Shown: positions 1 to 9,299, numbered from the stretch's first letter. The stretch is 29,298 nucleotides of DNA from Nemertoderma westbladi (GCA_032718475.1 JAUCBJ010003324.1:1-29298), one strand, 5' to 3'. The notes: generated by a model from the letters alone, not told the origin. Numbers and translations: made by a program.

Positions 1-420
1 CATAGAATAACTAGAGTAACTAAACTAAACATAAATTAGGATGAACAGGTGGTCACGGGTTCGATCCCTACTCGCGACCATTATAAATCCAACACAAAAT
101 AAGTTAAACCAGGGTTCGAATCCTAATCATGAAAATATAAAAAGTAAACATAGAATAACTAGAGTAACTAAACTAAACATAAAATAGGAAAAACAGAAGG
201 TCATGGGCTCAATCCCTATTCGTATCCAGTTTTATGGAAAATAAACAGGAGGTCATAGGTTCAATCCCTACTCGCGACCATTATAAATCCAACACAAAAT
301 AAGTTAAACCAGGGTTCGAGTCCTACTAATGCAATTATAAAAAGTAGGTAACACGGATGCTCACGGATTCAAACCCTACTCAGGGAAAAATAAAAACCAA
401 CACAAAATAAATAATATAGT
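1..420. repeat. Interspersed/tandem short repeats with tRNA T-arm (B-box)-like motifs
   Basis: This AT-rich stretch repeats two modules. One (about 33 bp) occurs at 1-33 and 149-181; another (about 41 bp) occurs at 79-119 and 279-319, exactly 200 bp apart. Six motifs resemble the T-arm/RNA polymerase III B box (GTTCRANNC): 57-69, 112-123, 205-216, 257-269, 312-323 and 364-375. Two are followed by CTCGCGACC, and 51-79 can fold into an imperfect 10-bp hairpin around the B-box-like loop. I see no complete tRNA cloverleaf and no A box at proper spacing, so these are not intact tRNA genes. They could be remnants of tRNA-derived SINEs or terminal sequence of the element carrying the genes to the right. 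Confidence 0.6.
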
Positions 421-448
421 AAACTTTCATGTATACCATAGTAAATAG

Positions 449-955
449 CTAATTTAATAATAAAGTTTGTAAAATAGATAATGATTCAGGGAATTCACCG
501 GCTGGACACATGGAAACGATTTTATTACTATGAAATACACTGAAATATGCACGTCCTATATATATTCTAATCGCGCAAAATAATTCGGGGGTATAGCTAA
601 TAAATATTGCTTTATTATTAATTGTATGATGTCCACATTTTTTCATTAATAATTTAAAATTAACACTTGGAAAAATAATAGTTCGTGTTTCGGTATTAAG
701 TTTCAAATTTTGTAATTGCATCCCGATAGTTTGTTTTAAATAAAGCAATTCACTAGCTAAATTATTGCACAGGCCTACAATTGTTACTGCGCCGCTGGGA
801 AATAGCATTATAGTTGAATCGTCACCTTTGTAGATAAACATGTTTGGTTTTAAGCAACTTTGACCTGTAATTTGCTGTGAAATTTTATCTAGTTCAAATT
901 TGGCAATGTTTTTTCCGGTAAACTGTTTATTGGTTATTTCTATTTTGTTGTCCAA
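449..955 (-). CDS. TBP-like (TATA-binding-protein fold) protein of a virus-like element; start not resolved
   Basis: This 168-codon open frame reads as a compact TBP core with its two pseudo-symmetric repeats. Repeat 1 has the strand-turn-strand signature STIMLFPSGAVTIVGL at about residues 47-62, corresponding to the TBP signature [hydrophobic]IF-SSGK-x-V-x-TGA. Repeat 2 has YTPELF at 121-126 (TBP: YEPELF) followed by SVFHSNKIVSMCPAGE at 139-154. Overall length matches the ~180-residue TBP core, but the C-terminal helix is short. TBP binds TATA DNA and nucleates transcription initiation; that role here is inferred from fold only. It lies 23 bp downstream of the polymerase ORF on the same strand but in another frame. 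The frame opens with TTG, not ATG; an in-frame TAG precedes it and the first internal ATG is codon 39, inside repeat 1. Translation therefore probably needs splicing onto an upstream exon at TTATTTTTCTAG|A, or a non-AUG start. I assign the fold with fair confidence and the function with little. Confidence 0.65.
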   Translation of the reverse strand: MDNKIEITNKQFTGKNIAKFELDKISQQITGQSCLKPNMFIYKGDDSTIMLFPSGAVTIVGLCNNLASELLYLKQTIGMQLQNLKLNTETRTIIFPSVNFKLLMKKCGHHTINNKAIFISYTPELFCAIRIYIGRAYFSVFHSNKIVSMCPAGEFPESLSILQTLLLN

Positions 956-963
956 TTTCTTAT

Positions 964-976
964 TCTAGAAAAATAA
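964..976 (-). promoter_or_regulatory. 13-nt motif shared upstream of both element genes (copy 1)
   Basis: On the minus strand this reads TTATTTTTCTAGA, immediately upstream of the TBP-like frame. The identical 13-mer lies at 5038-5050 just upstream of the polymerase ORF. A pyrimidine tract ending in TAG resembles a 3' splice acceptor. An AT-rich gene-start or promoter element is the alternative. Confidence 0.45.
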
Positions 977-978
977 AA

Positions 979-3900
979 TTAAATCCTAGTAGGGGGGATT
1001 ACTATTCGTTTCGCCGGTCTAACAAGCTTAGTGCTATAGTGTCCGTATGGTTTGCTGCTATATTTACTACTCCAATATGATTTCGTATCCCAGAGCGTTA
1101 GTGCCTTCTTATAGACATGACCAGTAAAAATTTGATGCTTTCTAGAAGTGAAGGTAGAGTTATAGCGGAAGAGCATTGCCTCGTTTTCAAAACAGTCTGC
1201 ATAATCCTCGTGTGTTAGTTGCTTAGCGACAACCGATCTAGATACTCCTTTGGCGGTTTTCTTGATTGGGGCATCATAGGATTGAAAACTGTAGACCTTT
1301 GGTTTAAGGAAAACCCACTGTTTATACTGCAAACCGCAGCTCTCATCTTTTATGAAGCCGAGAGCCGCTTTGTGTTTAATGGTATAGAGTGGATGTGTTG
1401 TACTGTAGTTGGAAGTATCTAGGAAACCACCCTCAAACATTGCCCGTAGAAAGGTTAGCTGTGGTGTATTAGTTACGCTTAGCATTAGAGAATCCGTGTC
1501 ACCGGCTAGACAACGAATCTGGCAATCCAGTTTTTGTTCTAGAGGCTTCAGTTTGTTGTAAAATAGGTCGTACATCTGTAGCTTAGATAGATCTAGTATA
1601 GTGCAACCGATGAACACGCCCTGATTTAGGCAAACAGCCTCTTTAGTGAAAGTATGACCACTCAAGTTGGGGGTAAATACAACAAACGATTCGTGATTGG
1701 GCTTGGCTAAGAGCAAATCGCATTGTTCGTCGCTATTGCATAACCTGAAAGAAACGCGGTCTCTAACCTTTTGGAGGCATTTCCCATACAAGGCATTGTT
1801 CATCAACTTATAAAATAGGACCTCGAATGGGTTATTTGCCGACTGTCTTTTATTTGTATTAAAACTAATGTAGTCCTTGAAAATATATTTTTGCGAGAAA
1901 GAGTAGACCCTATGTACTTGTGTAAGTTTAAGACCGAGCTTCAAATAGAGTTGAAGTAGCTTAATATGGATACCGTATTCAACCTTATTAAACTGATGTA
2001 GTAGTAGCTTAGTACAGGTATCGTTGTATGGTCTACAGGTAGCCGTATCGGTGAGATTGTAATGCTCCCAAAGATCTTCCATGTATTCGCTAAGAAAGGA
2101 TTTAGGGACTGACATCTTCTCCGCTCCTAGAGGCAGATCGGCGGTCAAATCATGAATTTCTTTCGGATAATGTAGATCAACTATGCAATAATAACCAGTA
2201 TCCCCACTCGCGTCTACTGTAGCTAGGTCTATGGGGGTAGTTACGAGTTTAATATTAGCGTATGGAAGTTTCTGGCTCAGGGCGCAGCCGTAAAGGTTAT
2301 TCGCATCGATGGGAATTAGATATTTCTCGGGGAGACTGGAGTCATAGTCGGGTTTATCGGGGATATTTGCGTCTACGGAATGTGTATTCAAGAAAACTAG
2401 ACCTCCCCTAATATTTGCTTCAAAGTCCGAGTAGATGGAAGCGTCTGATAGTAATTGAATTTCTGATTGCGTGAATTTCAGCGCTGCGTCGTAAGTTAAT
2501 CCAGGGGCAGTGAAGTACATTACGGGCTCGAGTCCATAATTAGTAAGACAGAGGGATCGGAACTGCTCGAAAGTATCAGCCAATAGGGTAACATCTAGAA
2601 CCAAATAGCCAATCATATAGTCAAAGATTGTTAGACAGTTTAATTCATCCCAAGTAGTAAGCGCGCGCTGATAGTTTTCTGCGCTACATTGTTCCAATTT
2701 GAGATCATTATAGAAGCTTTCTAATGGGGGGAGTGTAGTTTCGTATAGGTTTGAAATATTTTGAATGTAGGAATATGGGAATACGCCCTTGTTTTTTATT
2801 GTGTTATCGCTAATGTTGGGGTAGAGTTGGGTCATTTGAGCTAGTGTATGGGGTATGGCTGTTGCTAGGTTACTGTTATTTTTAGTGAGATAGCTACTAA
2901 GATTATCTAGGCTGGCAGTCATAAACTGATAGGAATCTAGAAAATTAATGGAGATACTTTCTTTAGCGTTGGCTGTTGGTGTACTCGGATCGATTGGGAA
3001 GCTAACTTTAAGGTGAATATAAGTTTCGGTGTTTTTTGGTATTACGGTCATTTTCCAGTGTGTTCTAGAACTATCGGTCATTCCTTCTTTTAGTAGTAAA
3101 TGCATATCGAATTTCCTCAGGTTATGAAATATAATATAAAAATTATTCCGTTTTAGGGAAAGTTTCCTGTTGCAGCTGACGCAAGCAGCCCCCCGATACT
3201 CCCCGCTATAATGATCGTGATCGCGGACTTTGGTGCTGAGATTGTCATTGAGGTTTAAATTATGAGAATCGGGGGTTAAATTACAGTTGCAGACGTAGCA
3301 TTGTGTAGCGTTATTAAAGTCAGTTTGTTGGCTAGTAGTGAGTTGCATGGGGGCGTGCGTGTTTGTACTAGAAATGGACCAATCGTATAACTCCCTACAA
3401 TGACTTTCCATAGCGGTTAGAAAGTCGCGCATTACGTGGTTACTGCCATCGTCGCGGAAAATTTGAACATCTGTTTTAGGAGGGTTAATTAATTTTTGAT
3501 TTGGTACTGTATAAAAGGCTGCCGCGCTAGCTATATGTTTCTGTGGGAGTTTAATATTGTTTGTAGGTTCTAGAATAGTTTCAATGTCGGCGTATATACA
3601 GAAAGGCGGGGATAGAGTCTTATCGTACCTATCAAATTTAACCAAGAGATTTTCGGGCATATACTCGAGTTGGCGTTTACCCGTATAGCAACGCTCTCGA
3701 TGTTCTTCCAATGATTTGTCAGTGTAAAAGCCTCTGAGACAGCGTTCGCAGTGCGTCTTGTTACCGTTAGAATCTTTTGAATTTATTAATCTATCTATGT
3801 TAGTAATAGCTACGTAGTGGGCAGGGTTTTTGGTTGTGGCTTCGATAAATAATAAGTTTAGTACAGTTTTACCGGAACAGTGCGCGCTATCTGGTTGACT

Positions 3901-5031
3901 TAGAATGGAGAGTTCTTCCGTATTACTCCAATAAAGAAGGTTTATGCAGTATATAGGGTTGGCTTTCAGAAACTGGGGAATACCAGTTACTCTGTCCACC
4001 GGAAAACTTAAATTCGAAAAATCAAACATGTTTAGGAAAGGAGTAAACGTTGAAATTCTACTAATATTATTTTGTTTTCTATCAATTTTCTTATAATTTG
4101 CGGCGGCCAATACTGCATATTTAAAGCATTCCCCCAGCGGGCAGTCTACGCTTACGGTACATTGTTTATTTAATAATAATTTAGATTTATTGAAGCCTTG
4201 ACCCTTTAAATAGGGGTTGCGTTGGGAACGCGCAATCTCAATAGTTATTCGCTCGATGGCTATTATGCGCCAACCCGAGCCGAGACAGAGAAACACGCTT
4301 AACAGTTGATCGATACGATTGACGGCGCTAGAAAACCAGTTATTAAAGTCGCTATTATTCAGAATTTGATTATTGTTACCGCTAGATTTAAAACAGAAGG
4401 ATTCAATTTGAAAACCCTCGCTGGTTTCACGCTCCATTACGATGTTGATTGTAAGCCAGACTCTTAAAAAAGTTCCCATGGCACTACGTAAATGGCTACT
4501 AACGTGTTCTTGAATGTGTGGAAAATTTTCGTTTAAAGTTAATTCTGCGTCGAGTCTTGTTTCTGCGAGGTCGTTGTTATAGGTAAACAGTCGTCCGTGT
4601 GCGCTTCCGTTGGAGGGTGGTTGAAATGGATTGTTTGGGGAAATAGAATCTCGCGAAGTTGAAGGTTCGTTATTGGAGCCGCCGCCGCCGACTTGTTCTG
4701 GAGTAGAGTTGATGGGGGATGAGTGGGAGGTAGTCGGAGTTTTGCGTTTCCGCGAAAAAAGTCGAGTGTAGCATTCATGCCCAGAAAAGGATGATAGGGT
4801 GAGCGAATCCCCGCAGCGGCAATCGGCTGGCTCGTTTACGTAACTAAATCCTGTTCCCCCCTGAGGACACGAAGCAAGATGGCCAACCAGCGTCTTCTTT
4901 TCCGAAGACCAAGTCGGACAGCAGTCGCATCGATATTGCACGAAATGAGTTTTAATATGGCGAGATAAATTATCACTCCGCGTCTCTTTGTTGCAGATGG
5001 GGCAGCTGACTTTATTGGTAGACATAGGCAT
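979..5031 (-). CDS. Protein-primed family-B DNA polymerase (Polinton/adintovirus-like), zinc-finger and Endo VII-like insertions
   Basis: This is a 1350-aa polymerase that would replicate a linear mobile or viral DNA genome by protein priming (DNA_pol_B_2 type). The N terminus holds a C2H2 finger (C10, C13, H25, H29) and further Cys/His clusters near 35-55 and 71-87, then a low-complexity linker. Residues about 290-450 match the conserved pre-exonuclease region of this group: ECFKYAVLAA (C302) and HYVAITNIDRLI (H405), possibly a cysteine-protease-like pair, followed by a CxxC...H...C knuckle (428-448). The 3'-5' exonuclease motifs are YADIET (D482, E484), FHNLRKFD (N637, D642) and YLVLD (Y809, D813). 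Between Exo I and Exo II sits an endonuclease VII/HNH-like knuckle: C578-C581, RDHDH at 603-607, C617-C620. Polymerase motifs are IDANNLYG (A, D909), NNALYGK (B, 1078-1084) and GDTDS (C, D1178/D1180). No frameshift or stop is present, so it looks intact. The start is the first ATG after an in-frame TAA about 27 nt upstream; a second Met is codon 3. A TBP-like gene follows directly. Neighbouring Polinton hallmarks are not in the window. Confidence 0.93.
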   Translation of the reverse strand: MPMSTNKVSCPICNKETRSDNLSRHIKTHFVQYRCDCCPTWSSEKKTLVGHLASCPQGGTGFSYVNEPADCRCGDSLTLSSFSGHECYTRLFSRKRKTPTTSHSSPINSTPEQVGGGGSNNEPSTSRDSISPNNPFQPPSNGSAHGRLFTYNNDLAETRLDAELTLNENFPHIQEHVSSHLRSAMGTFLRVWLTINIVMERETSEGFQIESFCFKSSGNNNQILNNSDFNNWFSSAVNRIDQLLSVFLCLGSGWRIIAIERITIEIARSQRNPYLKGQGFNKSKLLLNKQCTVSVDCPLGECFKYAVLAAANYKKIDRKQNNISRISTFTPFLNMFDFSNLSFPVDRVTGIPQFLKANPIYCINLLYWSNTEELSILSQPDSAHCSGKTVLNLLFIEATTKNPAHYVAITNIDRLINSKDSNGNKTHCERCLRGFYTDKSLEEHRERCYTGKRQLEYMPENLLVKFDRYDKTLSPPFCIYADIETILEPTNNIKLPQKHIASAAAFYTVPNQKLINPPKTDVQIFRDDGSNHVMRDFLTAMESHCRELYDWSISSTNTHAPMQLTTSQQTDFNNATQCYVCNCNLTPDSHNLNLNDNLSTKVRDHDHYSGEYRGAACVSCNRKLSLKRNNFYIIFHNLRKFDMHLLLKEGMTDSSRTHWKMTVIPKNTETYIHLKVSFPIDPSTPTANAKESISINFLDSYQFMTASLDNLSSYLTKNNSNLATAIPHTLAQMTQLYPNISDNTIKNKGVFPYSYIQNISNLYETTLPPLESFYNDLKLEQCSAENYQRALTTWDELNCLTIFDYMIGYLVLDVTLLADTFEQFRSLCLTNYGLEPVMYFTAPGLTYDAALKFTQSEIQLLSDASIYSDFEANIRGGLVFLNTHSVDANIPDKPDYDSSLPEKYLIPIDANNLYGCALSQKLPYANIKLVTTPIDLATVDASGDTGYYCIVDLHYPKEIHDLTADLPLGAEKMSVPKSFLSEYMEDLWEHYNLTDTATCRPYNDTCTKLLLHQFNKVEYGIHIKLLQLYLKLGLKLTQVHRVYSFSQKYIFKDYISFNTNKRQSANNPFEVLFYKLMNNALYGKCLQKVRDRVSFRLCNSDEQCDLLLAKPNHESFVVFTPNLSGHTFTKEAVCLNQGVFIGCTILDLSKLQMYDLFYNKLKPLEQKLDCQIRCLAGDTDSLMLSVTNTPQLTFLRAMFEGGFLDTSNYSTTHPLYTIKHKAALGFIKDESCGLQYKQWVFLKPKVYSFQSYDAPIKKTAKGVSRSVVAKQLTHEDYADCFENEAMLFRYNSTFTSRKHQIFTGHVYKKALTLWDTKSYWSSKYSSKPYGHYSTKLVRPAKRIVIPPTRI

Positions 5032-5037
5032 CTTGAA

Positions 5038-5050
5038 TCTAGAAAAATAA
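5038..5050 (-). promoter_or_regulatory. 13-nt motif shared upstream of both element genes (copy 2)
   Basis: TTATTTTTCTAGA on the minus strand, ending 6 nt before the polymerase ATG. It is identical to the copy before the TBP-like frame at 964-976. It could be an acceptor for a common leader (cis or trans) or a shared promoter/initiator element. Confidence 0.45.
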
Positions 5051-6110
5051 GTTGATTATTCGTAAAAAAAAAATAAAAAATACTGTATACTTGCTAAAAA
5101 TAAAGTAAAACAGTAGGTATTAATCGGTTACTAGGCAACAATACTGTGTTTATATAGTTAGGCCTATTGCTATATTGTAGCAATCAGTCAGTGAAACATA
5201 AAGCAGGCAGTCGGCAGTATCTAGTGTGGAAGTGTTAGTGTACCAGCGGTCAGATAGTGGCGATAGCCAAGACACAAAAGCGATGCCAGTTATTATTCGT
5301 GGAAAGAGGGTCTATAAACAGCAGTCAGTCAGTGCAGTAGTGCTAGTGATATAGTCTGCTACAAGTCAGACGTACCGGTAGCGTTAACCAATAGAAATCA
5401 ACGATAGGCTTAGCTAATCGCTGTGTGAGATCTCAGTTAGTCAGTAGGATATATAGTGAAAACTGCAGTATTCATTGTTGTTCAGTAGGGTCTATATCGT
5501 TACTACAGTGGCACTAGGCTAACTCGAATGATGCGGTACCGATAGTCAGGTAGACAGGCAGATAGACAGATGTAGGCCTATTGATCGAATGCTTCGATCA
5601 CGGTTTAGGCTATCGGTATCACCGCAGTCTGATAGTAATTAATAATGAGCCTACTGCAATACTGTTGTACCGGTAGACATTAAATGTAAATTGTTTGCTA
5701 CCGGCATCGAAAGTATAGCTAGATAGTGGAAGGCAGATTTTACTTACGGTGTTAGTAAATATTCACGGAAAGATGAAGTTCGCGAAGAAGTTGGTTGACG
5801 TGGACGACGAGAGAGTTTATTAATCGATAGAGCGGAATGGTAGGTATCGGAAGAATATTACGCGGCGGATACGCGGAAAGTTTGTTGTCGACGATGAGCG
5901 TTAACGCGGCGAAATGACAATAATACAACTCTACAAGTGGGTTGTTGACTGATGATAACAAATAAATATTCTTAATAAATAATATTAAATTCGAAAACAA
6001 AATAATGGTAAATGATGTTAATTGTAAATTGCAATTGAATTAATGACCTAATATATTGATGGGGACTTATTAAATAGCAATTCGGTTAGTAGGGGAGGCC
6101 CTTGTCTCTT
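5051..6110. other. Intergenic region upstream of the polymerase gene, no gene recognised
   Basis: AT-rich sequence with poly-A runs at 5064-5090 and a perfect 8-bp hairpin TGATCGAA-TGC-TTCGATCA at 5582-5600. A locally CpG-rich patch at about 5760-5930 includes a very short plus-strand frame (5773-5823, MKFAKKLVDVDDERVY) that I cannot identify. The minus-strand open frame at 5752-6000 has no recognisable domain and is probably chance. Two TAGGCCTA octamers lie at 5159 and 5573. Confidence 0.5.
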
Positions 6111-6115
6111 AAATG

Positions 6116-6189
6116 AGCCAATCAGAGCGCAGCAGCAGAAATGAAGCCCGCTGATTGGCTGTTCGCGCAAAAGCGGTTACCAAGGCAAC
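6116..6189. promoter_or_regulatory. CCAAT / inverted CCAAT / X-box promoter-like module
   Basis: A CCAAT box (GAGCCAATCAGAG, core 6118-6122), an inverted CCAAT within CTGATTGGCT (6151-6160) and GTTACCAAGGCAAC (6176-6189) cluster within 75 bp. The last matches the RFX X-box consensus GTTRCCATGGYAAC at all but two positions. NF-Y (CCAAT) and RFX (X-box) sites together are typical of animal promoters, including ciliary genes. I see no gene body on either side, so this may be an isolated promoter, an upstream alternative promoter or a chance cluster. Confidence 0.4.
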
Positions 6190-6612
6190 TTCTCCTGTTG
6201 ATTCTATATTAGAAACCCCTGTAGGCATCTTGACTAATTATGTTGAGTTGGCTGTATAACAGAAGCAGGTCTGGTGCAAAGGAAAGGGATTACTAGAGAG
6301 GAATGCGTGATTAAAGGCGCTTCATTGTTATGATACGGGCTGCCTGGATATAGGAAAGGGGCAAAGCGACGCCGGCTATGCCGAGAACAATGGAGGGCCG
6401 CTTGAGCATTAGCCTTGGGCGATATACGGATTTGCTGTAGTCAAGGCCGCCTGGCGCCATTGAATAATGAAGACAAAGGGGCTGCTAACAGACGGGACCG
6501 CTCATTTATATTTGCCTTGGGGGTATACGTATAGAAGATTCACTGCATGTTGTATCTAGTTAATGAATAATGAGGACAGAGGAGGGGCCCCCCCCGCCGA
6601 TGAACGCAGTTG

Positions 6613-7580
6613 ATAGTTGCCAGTAGGGAGCCGTATACCATAGCCATTATAAAGTTAAAAATAGATATTATGTCATAGTGATCTCGTTGGTAATATAAAA
6701 ACTAATTAATCTAAAAATAGAAATCAATGTATAAAGTAAAAGTAATATATACAATTAATTAATTTAAAATAAAGTACAAATGAATAAATACGAATAAAAT
6801 AAAATGCAAATAATTAATTAAAATTAGGTACAAATAAATAGTTAAATTGAAAATAACAAAGTTAGAGAAGATGTTAATTTTCAGATAATACGCCCTCTAG
6901 CGGCAGACTATGGAACTGCAGGCGGTTGGATATATGTAAGAGTAATTAGTAATCAGAGCTGTCACGGGGTGGGGGGGGGGCAGGGGCGCTTGGATACAAC
7001 TATCATTAATATGCTCTTGCTTGGTTAAAGCTAATTGAGGGGTCAAAGGTCAACGAAAAAGCTGTCTGGATATAGATAAGAGTAATTAGTTACCAGTAAG
7101 GGAGCTGTATACCCATAAAGTACAAATGAATAATTAATATAAAATAAAGTACAAATGAATAAATAAAGTAAAATAAAATACAAATAATTAATTAAAATTA
7201 GGTACAAATAAATAGTTAAATTGAAAATAACAAAGTTAGAGAAGATGTTAATTTTCAGATAATACGCCCTCTAGCGGCAGACTATGGAACTGCAGGCGGT
7301 TGGATATATGTAAGAGTAATTAGTAATCAGAGCTGTCACGGGGTGGGGGGCAGGGGCGCTTGGATACAACTATCATTAATATGCTGTTGCTTGGTTAAAG
7401 CTAATTGAGGGGTCAAAGGTCAACGAAAAAGCTGTCTGGATATAGATAAGAGTAATTAGTTACCAGTAAGGGAGCTGTATACCCATAAAGTACAAATGAA
7501 TAATTAATATAAAATAAAGTACAAATGAATAAATAAAGTAAAATAAAGTACAATTAATTAAAATTAAATATAAATAAATA
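6613..7580. repeat. 370-374 bp tandem duplication (about 2.2 copies plus an older partial copy)
   Basis: Copies at about 6757-7130 and 7131-7503 are nearly identical over their whole length, including the segments AATACGCCCTCTAGCGGCAG and GTTACCAGTAAGGGAGCTG. Offsets are 374 bp in the left part and 370 bp in the right; the difference comes from a G-run that is four bases longer in copy 1. A third copy begins at 7504 and decays by about 7580. A more diverged copy of the right end is visible at 6613-6640. No ORF is present. Confidence 0.85.
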
Positions 7581-7623
7581 AGTATTAATGAATAAAAGAG
7601 CTGCGGTGTCACTTATGACACCC

Positions 7624-7929
7624 TCTTGCTCCTCTCGGCGACAGTTAGACATCACTGATGACCCATTGTGTGTCAGGGCGCTAATCAGTCTGATTAATTA
7701 GGATAATCAATTAAACCCTAATTAGGAGTCATATGACACCTGTTAGGGTTTAATTGTACTAATTAATTGATGACACCTGTCAATTAGGGTCTAATTAGCC
7801 TAATTGGGAGGTGTCAGCCAGACAGTCTGGCGCCAATGACACCCAATGACACCCATAGGGTGATAATTGGGTGTCATATGACACCCAATGGGTGTCAGTG
7901 AGGTCTAACTGTCGCCGAGAGGACCAAGA
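7624..7929. mobile_element. Small TIR element (MITE-like) rich in GACACC palindromes
   Basis: The ends are inverted repeats of about 35 bp: TCTTG-TCCTCTCGGCGACAG on the left, with the right end at about 7895-7929 its reverse complement; only a few mismatches. The interior holds many TGACACC/GGTGTCA motifs, including GGGTGTCATATGACACCC at about 7870-7890. A trinucleotide CCC flanks both ends and may be a 3-bp target duplication, but that is weak. No coding capacity, so it is non-autonomous. Confidence 0.65.
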
Positions 7930-9160
7930 CCCTACTACTAACAGATGCACTTTGAGACCCCGACTGAACCCTGTACTTTGGCACTGACATACCTACCGGT
8001 AAGGTTTATACTTAACGTGCTTGATAAATAAATAAAATACAATTAACTCTTTATCTTTATTATTGGATTTTCAAGCTTCTACAGTACTTCAACTATTAAT
8101 ATGTTTTGATATTTCTGTAACTTTCCTGCTTCTCTTGAATCGAACAACGAATTAACTAAAATTATCAATTGATAACAATTTAATTTTCTCTTAATCAATA
8201 TCAACAGAAGTATCAATTGATAAAATATCAATTGATATCAATATCAATGGACAAGCCTGTAAATTGGATCAGCTGTTATTTGCTTCTACTTTCCACGGCT
8301 TTAACTATGATCTATCAAAAATCCCCCTATCTGAAAAATTGATGCGTAATTAATATAAGCGCAGTTATTAACTAATTATACTGTACACCATGTTCAGGAA
8401 TATAATGTCGTTATTCAGGTACCTCCCCCCACCCCCCTCCCCCCAAAATTTTTCTACAAATCGTAATGAGATTGCATGAAATTTGATACAGAGATAGTTT
8501 CACCACCCTCATCCTTCCTGGGTGAGCCAGAATTTTTATTTTCGCTTTCATTCTTTAGCTACAAGCGTTTGAAAAAGGTGTCTCTGATGATATTGAACTT
8601 TTTTCACCGCAGTTATTCTTCAACTTTTAGCGATTTGTTGATATTGACGGAAAACTGGCCATGCAAGGTGTGTTTTACAGTAATAGTGTGAAACATATCC
8701 TTATCTTGTAGCCCATATTTCGAAACCTATGAAAACAATTTCTTTTCCTAAAATAATTGCTAATATTTTTTCTGAAGTGAAATATAAAAAATTAAATTTT
8801 TCGCCCATAATTTAAGTTTTTCAGAAAAATTTCCAGAAAAAACTTAATATTTTAAAAATTTAAATTTATTTTTAATGTTCTCCGTGGCGAACTAATTCCA
8901 AATATTTGGTTTTTAGAGGTCTACAGCATCGTAACTAATTGAATTTATAAAAGGAAAATTTAGGAGAAAAGAAGGAAAAAAATGAGAAAAGCACGTAGGA
9001 TTAAATCTCGTTTCGAAAATAATAATGCCAAGTTTCTTGACAAATCTTTTGTGAGATACTAACACTGTAACATCACCAATAACCCCACAATTATTTATCC
9101 CTTCCTTCAACAACCAAGCAAAGTATAAGTTATGTAGCTATTATTATAGGCCAACGATCA
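7930..9160. other. Non-coding stretch with AT-rich palindromes
   Basis: I see no gene here. Three copies of the palindrome TATCAATTGATA lie at 8162-8237. A C-rich tract is at 8424-8447. AT-rich sequence with TTTTTC/AAATTT runs follows to about 8900. The open frames at 8476-8691 (plus) and 8913-9113 (minus) have no recognisable features and are likely chance. Confidence 0.5.
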
Positions 9161-9299
9161 TTCGATTTTGAGGAGTCATCAGACCGTACAAAGAGAAGAC
9201 AAGTTCAAGAATAATGTACCAATGTGGCACGTGCCAGTCCAACAAATCAGTTGGACATTTGAAACCTATTTGAATTTAATCAGCATCATCATAAAATCC

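Noticed and set aside
51-79. Intact tRNA gene
   Set aside because: Only T-arm-like text and a hairpin; no cloverleaf, anticodon arm or A box.
1219-1422. Plus-strand ORF antisense to the polymerase, and the minus frame at 4539-4778
   Set aside because: Overlap the well-supported polymerase gene in other frames.
5752-6000. 82-codon minus ORF upstream of the polymerase
   Set aside because: No recognisable motif and no link to neighbouring genes; likely chance in AT-rich DNA.
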